Source of the DNA: Nakamurella flavida
Lineage (GTDB): Bacteria; Actinomycetota; Actinomycetes; Mycobacteriales; Nakamurellaceae
Assembly (NCBI RefSeq): GCF_030811475.1
Contig: NZ_JAUSQV010000001.1
Coordinates: forward strand, 1,116,001-1,180,000
Reading direction: 5' to 3'
DNA: 64,000 nucleotides
The position numbers and the translations under genes are program-made. Below the pieces are notes generated by a model. That model ran no database searches. It was given only the letters and a program-made list of their open reading frames with translations, and was not told the DNA's origin. Position 1 is the stretch's first letter, and every line of letters begins with the position of its first letter. Below are positions 26,058 to 33,980 of this stretch, in pieces.

Positions 26058-27232
26058 TCACGACCACCGGCCCGGCCCCCCGCGCGAGCCATCCCGCCCG
26101 CCCCGGCGTCCCCGCCGAACAGGCCGGGGCGGCCGGGTCCGAGCCGCGCCGCTGGGTCCGGCCGCGGTACCTGCACCCGGGGGCCTGGTGGCTGTGGGCG
26201 CTCGGTCTGGCCGTCGCGGCCACCCGGACCACCAACCCCGTCCTGCTCCTGCTGCTGATCGCGGCGGCCGGGCTGGTGGTGATGGCCCGGCGGCCGTCCG
26301 CCCCGTGGGCCACCTCGTTCCGCCTCTACCTGATCCTCGGTGCGGTCGTCGTGGCCATCCGGGTGCTGTTCCGGATCGTCTTCGCCGGCGAGGGGACCAC
26401 CGTGCTCCTCTCCCTGCCCACCCTCGACCTGGGCGGTCTCGTCCCCGGCCTCCGGCTGCTCGGGCCGGTCTCCGCGGAGGCGGTGCTGGGCGGCGCCTAC
26501 GACGGTCTGCGCCTGGCCACCATGCTGGTGTGCGTGGGTGCGGCGAACTCCCTGGCCGACCCACGGCGGTTGCTGGCCGCCGTCCCGTCGGCCCTGTACG
26601 AGCTGGGTACCGTGCTGGTGGTCAGCGTGACGGTGTTCCCCCAGCTGGCCGAGTCGCTCCGCCGGGTGCGGCGGGCCCGGGCTCTGCGGGCCGGCCCGCG
26701 GCGGGGGCGCCGGACGCTGCGGGGCATCGTCATCCCGGTGCTGACCGACGCGTTGGACCGTTCGCTGCTGCTGGCCGCGGCGATGGACTCCCGCGGCTAC
26801 GGGCGCCGCGGACCCGTCCCGGTGCGCACCGCCCGGGTGACCTCGGCCCTGCTGCTGGTCGGGGTGCTCGCCCTGTGCGTGGGCGTGTACGCCGTCCTGG
26901 ACGGGGGCATCCCCGCTGCGGTCGGGACCGGGGCGATCGTCGGCGGGCTGCTGGTGGGCGCGCTGGGCTTCGGGGTGGCCGGTCGCCGGGTGCGCCGGAC
27001 CCGCTACCGCCCCGACCCCTGGCGGGTGCGCGAGACCCTCGTCGCCGCTTGTGGTCTCGGGGTCGGCGGCATCCTGATCGCCCTCGCCGAGTACGCGCCG
27101 GCCCCGCTGTACCCCGCGGTGGCACCGCCGGCCCTGCCCCAGCTGACGCCGCTGCTGCTGGCCGCCGTGGTGCTGGCCGCCCTGCCCGCCCTGCTGGCCC
27201 CGCCCCTGCCGCCCGCCGGGGCGGGCCGGTGA
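26054..27232 (+). CDS. cbrV: ECF transporter T component (CbiQ/EcfT family; CbrV-like)
   Basis: The transmembrane coupling subunit of an energy-coupling-factor importer, about 392 residues and rich in hydrophobic helices. The family signature includes the coupling helix region DALDRSLLLAAAMDSRGYGRRGP (with the AMDSRGYG core) and SLRRVRRARALRAG. The start is uncertain: no ATG or GTG exists between the previous stop and about 26280. The simplest reading is a CTG at 26054 overlapping the preceding TGA (CTGA), just after GGAGG; alternatives are GTG at 25970 or 25973, overlapping the upstream gene by about 85 bases. The cbr symbol follows the SEED naming for predicted cobalamin ECF transporters. 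Confidence 0.85.
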   Translation: MITTTGPAPRASHPARPGVPAEQAGAAGSEPRRWVRPRYLHPGAWWLWALGLAVAATRTTNPVLLLLLIAAAGLVVMARRPSAPWATSFRLYLILGAVVVAIRVLFRIVFAGEGTTVLLSLPTLDLGGLVPGLRLLGPVSAEAVLGGAYDGLRLATMLVCVGAANSLADPRRLLAAVPSALYELGTVLVVSVTVFPQLAESLRRVRRARALRAGPRRGRRTLRGIVIPVLTDALDRSLLLAAAMDSRGYGRRGPVPVRTARVTSALLLVGVLALCVGVYAVLDGGIPAAVGTGAIVGGLLVGALGFGVAGRRVRRTRYRPDPWRVRETLVAACGLGVGGILIALAEYAPAPLYPAVAPPALPQLTPLLLAAVVLAALPALLAPPLPPAGAGR

Positions 27233-28893
27233 TCGACTTCGCCGCGGTCTCGCTGACCTATGCCGACACCGACGCCCCCACCCTGCGGGAGGTCGACCTG
27301 CACATCGCCGAGGGCGATCTCGCCCTGGTCGTCGGACGCACCGGCGCCGGGAAGTCCACCCTGCTCGGCGCGGTCAACGGCCTGGTCCCGCACTTCTCCG
27401 GGGGCACGCTGTCCGGCCGGGTGACCGTGGCCGGGCTGAGCACCGCGGACCATCCGCCCCGTGAGCTGGCCCGGGTGGTCGGCGTGGTCGGCCAGGACCC
27501 GCTGGCCGGGTTCGTGACCGACAGCGTCGAGGACGAGCTGGCCTTCGGCATGGAGCAGCTGGCCGTCCCGCCGCAGACCATGCGCACCCGCGTCGAGGAG
27601 ATGCTCGACGTGCTCGGCATCGCCGAGCTGCGCGGGCGATCGCTGCGGTCGCTGTCGGGCGGCCAGCAGCAACGGGTGGCCATCGGCTCAGTCCTCGCTG
27701 CGGGGCCGCGCATCCTGGTGCTGGACGAGCCGACCAGCGCGCTGGACCCGACGAGCGCCGAGGAGGTGCTGGCCACCCTGCTGCGCCTGGTCCACGACCT
27801 CGGGGTGACCGTGCTGATCGCCGAACACCGCCTGGAACGGGTCGTGGAGTACGCGGATCTGCTCGTCACCGTGGGGGTGGACGGCCGGGTGGCCGCGGGG
27901 TCGCCGGCGGAGATGATGGCCGGACTGCTCGCCGGTCCGGGGGCGGTGCCGCTCGTCCCGCCCGTCGTCCGGCTGGGCGGGATCGCCGGGTGGTCGCCGC
28001 TGCCGTTGTCCGTCCGGGCGGCCCGCCGGGCCGCCGGGCCGCTGCGCGAACGGCTCGCCGACAGCGATCCGGCCGCCTTCCCCGCCGGCCCCGCCGGTCC
28101 AGCCGCCCCCGCCGGCACCGTGCCGGCCCCGGCCGAGCTGCTCCGGGCGTCGGGGGTGGTCGTCGCCTACGGCACCACCGTCGCGGTGTCCGGGGTCGAC
28201 CTGGCCCTGGCCGCCGGCGAGGTGGCCGCGCTGATGGGCCGCAACGGGTCCGGCAAGTCCAGTCTGTTGTGGGCGTTGAGCGGGGCCGGGCGGCGGCGGG
28301 CCGGCCGGGTGGCCGTGCGGGGTGCGGATCCGGCGGCCGTCGGGCCCCGGCAGGCCCGGGCGCTGGTCGGGTTGGTGCCGCAGACCCCGGCCGATCTGCT
28401 GTACCTCGAGACGGTGGGGGCCGAGTGCGCCGAGGCCGACCGGGAGTCCGGCGCCGCCGCCGGTGACTGCGCCGCCCTGCTGGCCGCTCTCGTCCCGGGC
28501 ATCGATCCCGCCCAGCACCCGCGCGATCTGTCCGAGGGGCAACGGCTGGCCCTGGTGCTGGCCGTCCAGCTCAGCGCGCGGCCGGCGGTCCTGCTGCTGG
28601 ACGAACCGACCCGCGGTCTGGACTACCCGGCCAAGGCCGCGCTGACCGTCGTGCTCGCCGAGCTGGCCGCCGCGGGCACCGCGGTGCTCGTCGCCACCCA
28701 TGACGTGGAGTTCGTGGCCCGGACCGCCCACCGGGTGGTGGTGATGGCCGGGGGGGAGATCGTCGCCGACGGGCCGACCGTCGAGGTGGTGCACGCCTCG
28801 CCGATGTTCGCCCCGCAGGTGGCGAAGGTGCTCGCCCCGCAGCGCTGGTTGACCACCGACCAGGTCGGCGCCGCGCTGGCGGGGCGGCGATGA
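27229..28893 (+). CDS. cbrU: Duplicated ECF ATPase (two ABC domains in one chain; CbrU-like)
   Basis: A 554-residue fusion of two ABC ATPases that powers the ECF importer, replacing the usual EcfA/EcfA' pair. The first half has Walker A GRTGAGKST near 37, signature LSGGQQQRVAIG and Walker B ILVLDEPTSALD. The second half has GRNGSGKSS near 340, signature LSEGQRLALVLA, VLLLDEPTRGLD and the switch ATHD. The second signature (LSEGQ) departs slightly from LSGGQ. The halves are joined by a Pro/Ala-rich linker near 290-305. The GTG start overlaps the T-component stop (GTGA). A duplicated ATPase is the described form for the cobalamin-type Cbr systems. Confidence 0.93.
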   Translation: MIDFAAVSLTYADTDAPTLREVDLHIAEGDLALVVGRTGAGKSTLLGAVNGLVPHFSGGTLSGRVTVAGLSTADHPPRELARVVGVVGQDPLAGFVTDSVEDELAFGMEQLAVPPQTMRTRVEEMLDVLGIAELRGRSLRSLSGGQQQRVAIGSVLAAGPRILVLDEPTSALDPTSAEEVLATLLRLVHDLGVTVLIAEHRLERVVEYADLLVTVGVDGRVAAGSPAEMMAGLLAGPGAVPLVPPVVRLGGIAGWSPLPLSVRAARRAAGPLRERLADSDPAAFPAGPAGPAAPAGTVPAPAELLRASGVVVAYGTTVAVSGVDLALAAGEVAALMGRNGSGKSSLLWALSGAGRRRAGRVAVRGADPAAVGPRQARALVGLVPQTPADLLYLETVGAECAEADRESGAAAGDCAALLAALVPGIDPAQHPRDLSEGQRLALVLAVQLSARPAVLLLDEPTRGLDYPAKAALTVVLAELAAAGTAVLVATHDVEFVARTAHRVVVMAGGEIVADGPTVEVVHASPMFAPQVAKVLAPQRWLTTDQVGAALAGRR

Positions 28894-29864
28894 CCCGCCC
28901 GCCCGCCGTCGTCCCGGTGTCCCGGGCCTCGGCCCTGGTCCTGGCGATCGCCTCGGTCGCCGGGCTGCTGGTGTTCGCCTGGCCGCTGCTCCTGCAGGCC
29001 CCGCCGGCCGACTCCCTGGCGCAGGGTCATACCGCGGACGCCCCGTTCGTCTTCATGGTCATCCTGCCGGTGCTCGTGGTCCTCGTCCTCGCCCAGATCG
29101 GCGACGGCGGCATGGACAGCCGGGCGCTGGCCATGCTGGGCGTGCTCTCGGCGGTGAACGCGGCCGTCCGCATGCTCGGCGCGGGCACCAACGGCATCGA
29201 GACGGTGTTCTTCCTGCTCATCCTGGCCGGACGGGTCTTCGGGCCGGGCTTCGGTTTCGTCCTCGGCAACACCTCGTTGTTCGCCTCCGCGCTGCTCACC
29301 GCCGGGGTCGGGCCGTTCCTGCCGTTCCAGATGCTCGCGGCGGGCTGGGTGGGGATGCTCGCCGGGCTGCTCCCCCGCCGTGTCGCGGGCCGGGCGATCA
29401 CCGGTGTCGCGGAGATCGCCCTGCTCATCGTCTACGGAATCGTCGCGGCGTACGGGTTCGGGCTGCTGATGAACCTGTGGTTCTGGCCGTTCGTCACCGG
29501 CACGGGGGCGACCGGGTCGAGCTCGTCGCTGTTGTCGTACGTGCCCGGGGCGCCGCTCGGGGAGAACCTGGGCCGGTTCCTGCGGTTCACCCTGCTCACC
29601 TCGACGGCCTGGGACACCGGCCGGGCCGTCACCAACGCCCTGGCCCTGGCCCTGCTCGGCCCGGCCGTGCTGGCCGTGCTGCGGCGGGCGGTGCGGCGGG
29701 CGGCCTTCGGCGCGCCGGTGACGTTCCGACCGGCCGATGCGGCAGCCGCGACCGGCGGCGTTCCCGCCCGGCCGGGGTCACCAGCCGAGCAGCAGCAGTA
29801 CCGGGGGGACGCTGAGCAGGGCGGCGGCGGCCAGGTAGACCAGCGCGGTGACCGCGCCGGGTAG
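28890..29864 (+). CDS. cbrT: ECF substrate-binding S component (probable cobalamin specificity, CbrT-like)
   Basis: A 324-residue membrane protein with six or more helices that would bind the vitamin within the membrane. Recognisable S-component stretches are VLSAVNAAVRMLG, GFGFVLGNTSLFASALLTAG and VGPFLPFQMLAAGWVGMLAG, then LGRFLRFTLLTSTAWDTGRAVTNAL. Cobalamin specificity is inferred from the riboswitch and transcobalamin-like partners. The ATG overlaps the ATPase stop (ATGA). The last 40 residues are hydrophilic (EQQQYRGDAEQGGGGQ), and the final 87 bases run over the 3' end of the convergent M56 peptidase gene, so the tail may be a recent readthrough extension. Confidence 0.85.
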   Translation: MTRPPAVVPVSRASALVLAIASVAGLLVFAWPLLLQAPPADSLAQGHTADAPFVFMVILPVLVVLVLAQIGDGGMDSRALAMLGVLSAVNAAVRMLGAGTNGIETVFFLLILAGRVFGPGFGFVLGNTSLFASALLTAGVGPFLPFQMLAAGWVGMLAGLLPRRVAGRAITGVAEIALLIVYGIVAAYGFGLLMNLWFWPFVTGTGATGSSSSLLSYVPGAPLGENLGRFLRFTLLTSTAWDTGRAVTNALALALLGPAVLAVLRRAVRRAAFGAPVTFRPADAAAATGGVPARPGSPAEQQQYRGDAEQGGGGQVDQRGDRAG

Positions 29865-30767
29865 CGGGGCCGGGTCCAGCAACCGGCGCACCCGGCGGGT
29901 GATCTGGACGCCGTCGACCTCGGCGGCCCCGGATGCGGTCGGCAGCTCCGCCGCCGCCGCCGGACGGTTCGCCGACCGGCCACCGTCGGCCAGGGCGACG
30001 CGGGCCAGCGCCGCGGCCAGCGTGGCCTGCGAGCTCCGGGTGCAGGCCGCGTCGTCGGCGAGCATCTCGGTCAGCTCGGCCACCGCCCGGCGGGCCGGGC
30101 GCACCCCCGGCACGCGGCCGAGCGCCGCCGCCCAGGCCTGGAACGGCAGGGCCAGCAGGTCGTGCCGGGATCGCAGATGGGCGCGTTCGTGCTCGACCAC
30201 GGCGCCCAGCTGGTCGACGTCGAGCAGGTCCAGCATCCCCACCGACAGCACGATGCGGGCGTGGAAGCCGGGGAGCGTGTAGGCCACGGCGCGGTCGTGG
30301 TCCAGGATGCTGACGTCGGCCGCGGCCTCCCGGGCCCCGCCTCCGGTGAACGGGCTCGGTGCCGTCAACAGGTCGAGCAGCTCGCGATGGGCGCGGCGCC
30401 GGCGCAGGGTGAGGACGACGCACCGGATCAGCACGGTGAGCAGCGCGCCGGCCAGCAGCACCGCGGCCAGCCCGGCGGCGATCCGCCAGGCGGGCAGTTC
30501 GCCGAACACCCGACCGGTGACGAGATGGGTCAGCCCGGTCCAGGCCGCGTGCGGAAAGGACCCGGGGAAGGGCGCGACCGCCAGCACGACACCCGCGCCG
30601 ACCAGCGACAGCCCCGCGGCCAGGCAGACGGCTTGCCAGAACACCAGGGCGGCGCGGGGGGTCCGGGCCGGCCAGCTCGCCCGGGCCAGCACCGCGCTGA
30701 CCGGCGCGGTCAGCACCACCCCGGTGATCGTCGACCCCAGGGCCAGCAGCTCTGCCGGCGGCGCCAC
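29778..30767 (-). CDS. M56 (BlaR1/MecR1-like) membrane metallopeptidase
   Basis: A 329-residue membrane protease. Helices near 10-30, 40-65 and 95-120 precede the zinc motif EHERAHLRSRHD (HExxH at about 191-195) and a third-ligand region ELTEMLADDAACTRS; a last helix ends the protein. It lacks the penicillin-binding sensor domain of true BlaR1, so it is the short actinobacterial form. It would cut the adjacent BlaI-type repressor, directly or through a cascade, on an envelope signal. The GTG at 30767 lies eight bases after the repressor stop. The 3' end overlaps the convergent ECF S-component gene. Confidence 0.9.
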   Translation of the reverse strand: MAPPAELLALGSTITGVVLTAPVSAVLARASWPARTPRAALVFWQAVCLAAGLSLVGAGVVLAVAPFPGSFPHAAWTGLTHLVTGRVFGELPAWRIAAGLAAVLLAGALLTVLIRCVVLTLRRRRAHRELLDLLTAPSPFTGGGAREAAADVSILDHDRAVAYTLPGFHARIVLSVGMLDLLDVDQLGAVVEHERAHLRSRHDLLALPFQAWAAALGRVPGVRPARRAVAELTEMLADDAACTRSSQATLAAALARVALADGGRSANRPAAAAELPTASGAAEVDGVQITRRVRRLLDPAPLPGAVTALVYLAAAALLSVPPVLLLLGW

Positions 30768-30775
30768 CGCCGAGC

Positions 30776-31123
30776 TCAGCGACCGTCGAGGGCGCGCCGG
30801 AGGGCGTCCAGGTCCTCCGCGGAGACCTGCCCGACGAAGCGGGCCAGGGCGGCGTCGCGGTCACCGGCGGTGTCCAGGGCCTCGTGCATCAACGAGGCGG
30901 TGTGCTCCTCGCGGGTGGCGACGGCCTCGTAGCTGTGCGCCCGCCCGTCCCGGGTCCGGCGCACCACGCCCTTGGTCTCCAGCCGGGAGAGCACGGTGAG
31001 CACGGTGGTGACTGCCAGCTCACGGCCCGGCAGGGCATCGGCGACCGCTCGCGCGGTCATCGGGCCGTCGGCGTTCCAGAGGGCGTCGATGACCGCCCGC
31101 TCCAGTTCGCCCCGTCCCGCCAT
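30776..31123 (-). CDS. BlaI/MecI-family transcriptional repressor
   Basis: A 115-residue winged-helix repressor. Seen: GELERAVIDALWNADGPMTAR, the recognition-helix region LAVTTVLTVLSRLETKGVVRR, and the YEAVATREEHTASLM segment that in BlaI lies near the proteolytic site. The C-terminal helix forms the dimer. ATG 31123 follows AGGA. A perfect 7-bp inverted repeat 30-48 bases upstream is its likely operator, giving autoregulation of the repressor-peptidase pair. Confidence 0.95.
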   Translation of the reverse strand: MAGRGELERAVIDALWNADGPMTARAVADALPGRELAVTTVLTVLSRLETKGVVRRTRDGRAHSYEAVATREEHTASLMHEALDTAGDRDAALARFVGQVSAEDLDALRRALDGR

Positions 31124-31152
31124 ACCGGCATCCTGTCACACACCGCGTTCGG

Positions 31153-31171
31153 GTTCTACCACACGTAGAAC
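31153..31171. promoter_or_regulatory. Probable BlaI operator
   Basis: GTTCTAC-CACAC-GTAGAAC is a perfect 7-bp inverted repeat with a 5-base spacer in the BlaI/thioesterase divergent region. It resembles BlaI sites (TAC...GTA half-sites). Confidence 0.65.
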
Positions 31172-31316
31172 ATGACCGCCGATGTCACACCTCGGGCGGG
31201 TCACGCCCCGGGGTGCCGGGTCGGGGCGGGATGCGGTCCAATGACGGTCCGTCCGCCGGCGCCGGCTCCCCCGGAGCCGGGATGCGACGGGTACGGCGGG
31301 ATGCGGAGGACGGACC

Positions 31317-32267
31317 ATGGGCACCGGCGCCAGAGCCATCACGCTGCGGTTCCTCGCCGCCCCGACGGACGTCGCGTTCCTCGGCGGCTCGGCGGTGGCC
31401 GGCGGCCGGGTGCTGGAGTGGATCGACAAGGCCGCGTACGCCTGTGCGGTCGGCTGGAGCGGCGGGTACTGCGTCACCGCGTACGTCGGCAACGTGAACT
31501 TCTCGCGGCCCATCTCCTCCGGCGAACTGGTCGAGGCCCGCGCCGTCCTGGTGCACACCGGCCGGTCCAGCATGCACATCGAGGTGACGGTGGCCTCGGC
31601 CGATCCGTTGGACGGGCGGTACTCCCCCGCCACCTCCTGCACCGTCATCTTCGTCGCGGTGGGCGACGGCGGCCGCCCCCGCGAGGTCCCGCCGTGGGTG
31701 CCGGCGACCCCCGACGACCGGGCCCGGGACGCCGCGGCCGCCGACAAGATCGCGCTGCGGCGGGACATCGAGGCGGCCATGAAGGAGCAGACGTACACCG
31801 GGGACAGCACCGCCGCCACCGCGACACTGCAGTTCCTGGCCGCCCCGTCCGACGTCAACTGGGGCGGCAAGACGCACGGCGGCACGGTGATGCGCTGGAT
31901 CGACGAGGCCGCGTACGTCTGCGCTGCCGGGTGGACGGGCGGGAAGGCCATCGCCGCGTACTCGGGCGGGATCCGGTTCTACGCCCCGATCCTCATCGGC
32001 GATCTGGTGCAGGTCACCGCCCGGCTGATCTACACCGGCCGGAGCAGCATGCACATCTCGGTGCACGTGCGGTCGGGCGATCCGCGGGAGACCAAACGGC
32101 GGCTGACCACCCACTGCCTCACCGTCTTCGTGGCCCTGGACACCGACGGCCGCCCCACCCCGACGCCCCGGTGGGCACCGAGCACCGCCGAGGACATCCG
32201 CCTGGACACCCACGCGCGGCACCTGATGGAGCTGCGGTCCCGGCTCAGCCCGGTCCACCCGTCCTGA
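31317..32267 (+). CDS. Acyl-CoA thioesterase with two hotdog domains
   Basis: A 316-residue BACH/YciA-type thioesterase that releases CoA from acyl-CoA. Two homologous hotdog units are visible, at about 8-125 and 160-290. Each has TLRFLAAPTDV or TLQFLAAPSDV, then VLEWIDKAAYACA or VMRWIDEAAYVCA, and HTGRSSMHIEV or YTGRSSMHISV. Only the second has WGGKTHGGTVMRW, the more canonical substrate loop, so the two active sites may differ. GGAGGA precedes ATG 31317. It is divergent from the BlaI gene. Confidence 0.92.
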   Translation: MGTGARAITLRFLAAPTDVAFLGGSAVAGGRVLEWIDKAAYACAVGWSGGYCVTAYVGNVNFSRPISSGELVEARAVLVHTGRSSMHIEVTVASADPLDGRYSPATSCTVIFVAVGDGGRPREVPPWVPATPDDRARDAAAADKIALRRDIEAAMKEQTYTGDSTAATATLQFLAAPSDVNWGGKTHGGTVMRWIDEAAYVCAAGWTGGKAIAAYSGGIRFYAPILIGDLVQVTARLIYTGRSSMHISVHVRSGDPRETKRRLTTHCLTVFVALDTDGRPTPTPRWAPSTAEDIRLDTHARHLMELRSRLSPVHPS

Positions 32268-32294
32268 GACCGCCCCACCGGCCGCGGACGGGAG

Positions 32295-32702
32295 TCAGCC
32301 GCCGAGCCCGGTCGGCGGCCGGACGTCCCGCCGGATCGGGTGGTCGGGCGGGATCTCGACGATCACCAGCCGGTTGCCGTCCGGGTCGGCGATCCACATC
32401 TCGATCAGCCCCCACGGCTCCTGAACGGGCGCCCGGAGCACCTGCACCCCGGCCGCGGCCAGTCGTTCGTGCTCGGCGCGCACGTCCCGCACCTGCAGCC
32501 AGATCGTCGAACCCCCGGCGCGGCCCGGCTCGCCCGACCCGGACACCTCGATGAATCCGGTGCCGGCGTGGAAGACCAGGCCCGGGGCGTCGGGCGGACC
32601 GAACTCCCGGGAGACGGCCAGCCCCAGCACGTCCCGGTAGAACGCCTGGGACCGAGCACGGTCGGCGGGGCGGAGCAGGATGCGACTGGCCAGGACGTCC
32701 AC
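32295..32702 (-). CDS. VOC-superfamily (glyoxalase/bleomycin-resistance-like) protein
   Basis: A 135-residue protein with two beta-alpha-beta-beta-beta halves: ARSQAFYRDVLGLAVSREFG in the first, then TIWLQVRDVRAEHERL and IADPDGNRLVIVEIP in the second. These proteins bind metals or small ligands; no substrate can be assigned. GTG 32702 is chosen because the fold begins at once; the frame is open further upstream into the LacI gene. Convergent with the thioesterase. Confidence 0.85.
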   Translation of the reverse strand: MDVLASRILLRPADRARSQAFYRDVLGLAVSREFGPPDAPGLVFHAGTGFIEVSGSGEPGRAGGSTIWLQVRDVRAEHERLAAAGVQVLRAPVQEPWGLIEMWIADPDGNRLVIVEIPPDHPIRRDVRPPTGLGG

Positions 32703-32755
32703 CCGGCGATTGTCACCCACCCGGGGCGCCCGTGCCGCCGCTGGAGACGGGGCGG

Positions 32756-33751
32756 TCAGCGGACGGTGGACCGGGTCCGGCTCCCCACCGTCGCGGTGAG
32801 GGTGACGCTGCGCACGGGCTGGTCGGCGTCCGCGATGCGGGACAGCAGCATCCGGCCGGCCTCGGCCCCCAGCTCGTACGCGGGTTGGGAGACCAGCACG
32901 ATGTCCGGGGAGAGCAGTGAGGTCCACGGGGCGTCGTCGAAGGTGGCCAGGCGGAGGCCCGGCCCGATCCGACGGCCCGCCTCCGCCACGGCGCCGAGGG
33001 CACCGACGGTCATCAGGCTGCTGGTGACCACCAGCGCGTCCACTCCCTCGCGCAGCAGGCGGGCGGTCGCGTCCCGGGCCGAGTCCACCCGGAAGTCGGT
33101 GTAGCGCACCAGGTCCGGGTCGACGGGCAGACCGGCGTCGACGAGGGCCTCGGTGTATCCGGCCACCCGTTCGGTGGTGGTGAAGGTCCGTCGGGCACCG
33201 GTCACGCACCCCACCCGACGGGCACCCTCGGCGACGAGCCGGGTGACGGCCTGGTGGGCCGCCGTCCGGGTGTCGACCAGCACGACGTCGGTGGCCGGTG
33301 GGCGCCCACCGAGGGGGCGGTCCATGCAGACGACCGGGATGCCCGAGTCGCGCAGAGCGGTCACGTCCACCCGGGGCGAGGTCGGGGTGAGGACCATCCC
33401 GGCCACCCGCATCCGCCCCGCGACGCGGAGGTACTCCTGCTCCTTGACGGCGTCCTCGTCGGAATTGCCGAGCAGCACCGAGTAGCCGGCGGCGCTGGCC
33501 ACGTCCTCGACCCCCCGGGTGGCCCCGGTGAAGAGCGGGTTCTCGATGTCGGCGACGACCAGTGCCCAGACCGACTGCGACCGGGTGCGCAGACCGCGGC
33601 CCAGCGCACTGGGCGCGTACCCGAGATCGGCGGCGGCCGCCCGCACCCGCTGCACCGTCTCGGGCCGCGCGCGCGGGTCACCGTTGAGGATGCGGGAGAC
33701 GGTGGAGATGGCGACGCCGGCCCGCTGGGCGACGTCCTTGATCGTGGCCAT
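32756..33751 (-). CDS. LacI-family transcriptional regulator
   Basis: A 331-residue sugar-responsive repressor. The N-terminal HTH is ATIKDVAQRAGVAISTVSRI with the hinge LGYAPSALGRGLRTR. A periplasmic-binding-type ligand domain follows (VVADIENPLFTGATRGVED, GIPVVCMDRPLGG, TFDDAPWTSLLSP). GGGAGGTGCG precedes ATG 33751. It is divergent from a sugar kinase-aldolase operon, and palindromic LacI operators lie near both starts, so it most likely controls both directions. The inducer is unknown. Confidence 0.95.
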   Translation of the reverse strand: MATIKDVAQRAGVAISTVSRILNGDPRARPETVQRVRAAAADLGYAPSALGRGLRTRSQSVWALVVADIENPLFTGATRGVEDVASAAGYSVLLGNSDEDAVKEQEYLRVAGRMRVAGMVLTPTSPRVDVTALRDSGIPVVCMDRPLGGRPPATDVVLVDTRTAAHQAVTRLVAEGARRVGCVTGARRTFTTTERVAGYTEALVDAGLPVDPDLVRYTDFRVDSARDATARLLREGVDALVVTSSLMTVGALGAVAEAGRRIGPGLRLATFDDAPWTSLLSPDIVLVSQPAYELGAEAGRMLLSRIADADQPVRSVTLTATVGSRTRSTVR

Positions 33752-33777
33752 CGCACCTCCCGCACCGTCACCCGGAC

Positions 33778-33785
33778 AAACGTTT
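33778..33785. promoter_or_regulatory. LacI operator half-degenerate site near the regulator gene
   Basis: AAACGTTT core flanked by GAC and CCT; a weaker copy of the perfect site at 33893-33906, placed 27 bases before the LacI start. Confidence 0.55.
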
Positions 33786-33892
33786 CCTGGCCGCCCGCGA
33801 GGATTGGCAGGCAGATTGGCCCTACCGTAACCGGTCTCGTACCCATCACCCCGGCCCGGCGATTGACCGACCCGGACGACGACCGTAAACTG

Positions 33893-33906
33893 CGGAAACG
33901 TTTCCG
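33893..33906. promoter_or_regulatory. LacI operator, perfect palindrome
   Basis: CGGAAACGTTTCCG, a 14-base perfect palindrome with the central CpG typical of LacI/GalR operators, 75 bases upstream of the kinase start. Confidence 0.8.
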
Positions 33907-33980
33907 TGGCCGTCGCCGTCGATCCCGCCCTCCGCGGAGTCCGGCCCGACCACCGGGGTACCGACGAGGGGGCAGCTGCG

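Noticed and set aside
29778-31123. Beta-lactam resistance cassette (BlaI/BlaR1/beta-lactamase)
   Set aside because: The M56 protein lacks a penicillin-binding domain and no beta-lactamase gene is adjacent.
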